From assembly GCA_958295665.1 (NCBI GenBank), contig OY282558.1, positions 46,066,389-46,130,388 of the forward strand: 64,000 nucleotides of DNA, written 5' to 3'. Within the stretch, counting starts at the first letter, position 1. Each line of letters opens with the position of its first letter. Source of the DNA: Tipula vernalis (lineage: Eukaryota; Arthropoda; Insecta; Diptera; Tipulidae). Under the pieces are notes generated by a model. That model saw only the letters and a program-made list of their open reading frames with translations. It ran no database searches and was not told the DNA's origin. The translations under genes were made by a program, and so were the position numbers. Shown here piece by piece: positions 63,901 to 64,000 of the stretch.

Positions 63901-64000
63901 CACAGTTGATTTTCAATAATATTGAATTTTCTAAGAAATGTTTAGAAATAATCGAGCAATCAAAATGCAAATTATCACAGCAATTACAGGTCCCGAAACC

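Larger units (their letters stand above)
22858..64000. repeat. Satellite array 2 (173-bp monomer, about 238 copies, continues past the window)
   Basis: Head-to-tail copies of the same 173-bp unit as array 1, in the same orientation. The array starts at unit position 99 and is unbroken to the right edge. Sequence identity between copies is very high. Main subfamilies differ at linked sites: A (attgtcacagcaattagagg with tatggatag), B (attatcacagcaattacagg with tattgatag) and T (gagcaaacaaaatgaaaatt, usually with catttcag). Indel copies are rare (28-bp loss near 28296, 6 bp near 51805, 7 bp near 53502, 7 bp near 57327, 5-bp gain near 41380). The roughly 61-codon frames in each unit are TTG-started repeat shadows. 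Confidence 0.98.

Noticed and set aside
22858..64000. CRISPR-like array
   Set aside because: Units are 173 bp with no repeat/spacer division; whole units are near-identical, and the context is eukaryotic.

Overview
This window looks like eukaryotic, most likely insect, genomic DNA. It is strongly AT-rich, has spliced-exon signals (AG acceptors, GTAAGT donors), contains decayed Ty3/gypsy-, Ty1/copia- and Jockey-type retroelement pieces, and about 70% of it is one tandem satellite with a 173-bp unit. The species cannot be named from the sequence alone.

Layout. 1-1440: AT-rich DNA with degenerate internally repeated motifs. 1917-4765 (minus strand): decayed Ty3/gypsy-type element (gag zinc knuckles, protease, part of RT, integrase pieces) with several coding-domain deletions. 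4766-9416: gene-poor DNA with a microsatellite and a candidate non-autonomous DNA transposon with long degenerate inverted ends (6949-7828). 9417-13296: satellite array 1, about 22 monomers. 13297-22857: a 9.56-kb non-satellite island. The island holds copia-like and gag-like fragments, a probable 82-nt coding exon, the 1.55-kb last coding exon of a host gene (probably a cytoplasmic tail of a cell-surface protein, turtle/IgSF9-like as a candidate), a very AT-rich 3' flank, a Jockey-type RT fragment, a frameshifted zinc-binding-type pseudogene and a near-perfect 72-bp inverted repeat. 22858-64000: satellite array 2, about 238 monomers, running off the right edge.

The most informative signals are: (1) the 173-bp satellite, its diagnostic subfamilies, higher-order repeats and duplicated multi-monomer blocks 8-10 kb apart; (2) both arrays abut the island within the same 19-bp stretch of the monomer, as if the island interrupts a once-continuous array; (3) two exons in the island that are phase-compatible, so a real gene end seems to sit inside a satellite domain; (4) a degraded member of what looks like a CYxC...PVP zinc-binding-type family.

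The many roughly 61-codon open frames across the arrays are not genes. They start on TTG, recur once per monomer, overlap by 13 bp and change frame from copy to copy because 173 is not a multiple of three. No bacterial-type operon, CRISPR array, rRNA or tRNA gene was recognised.
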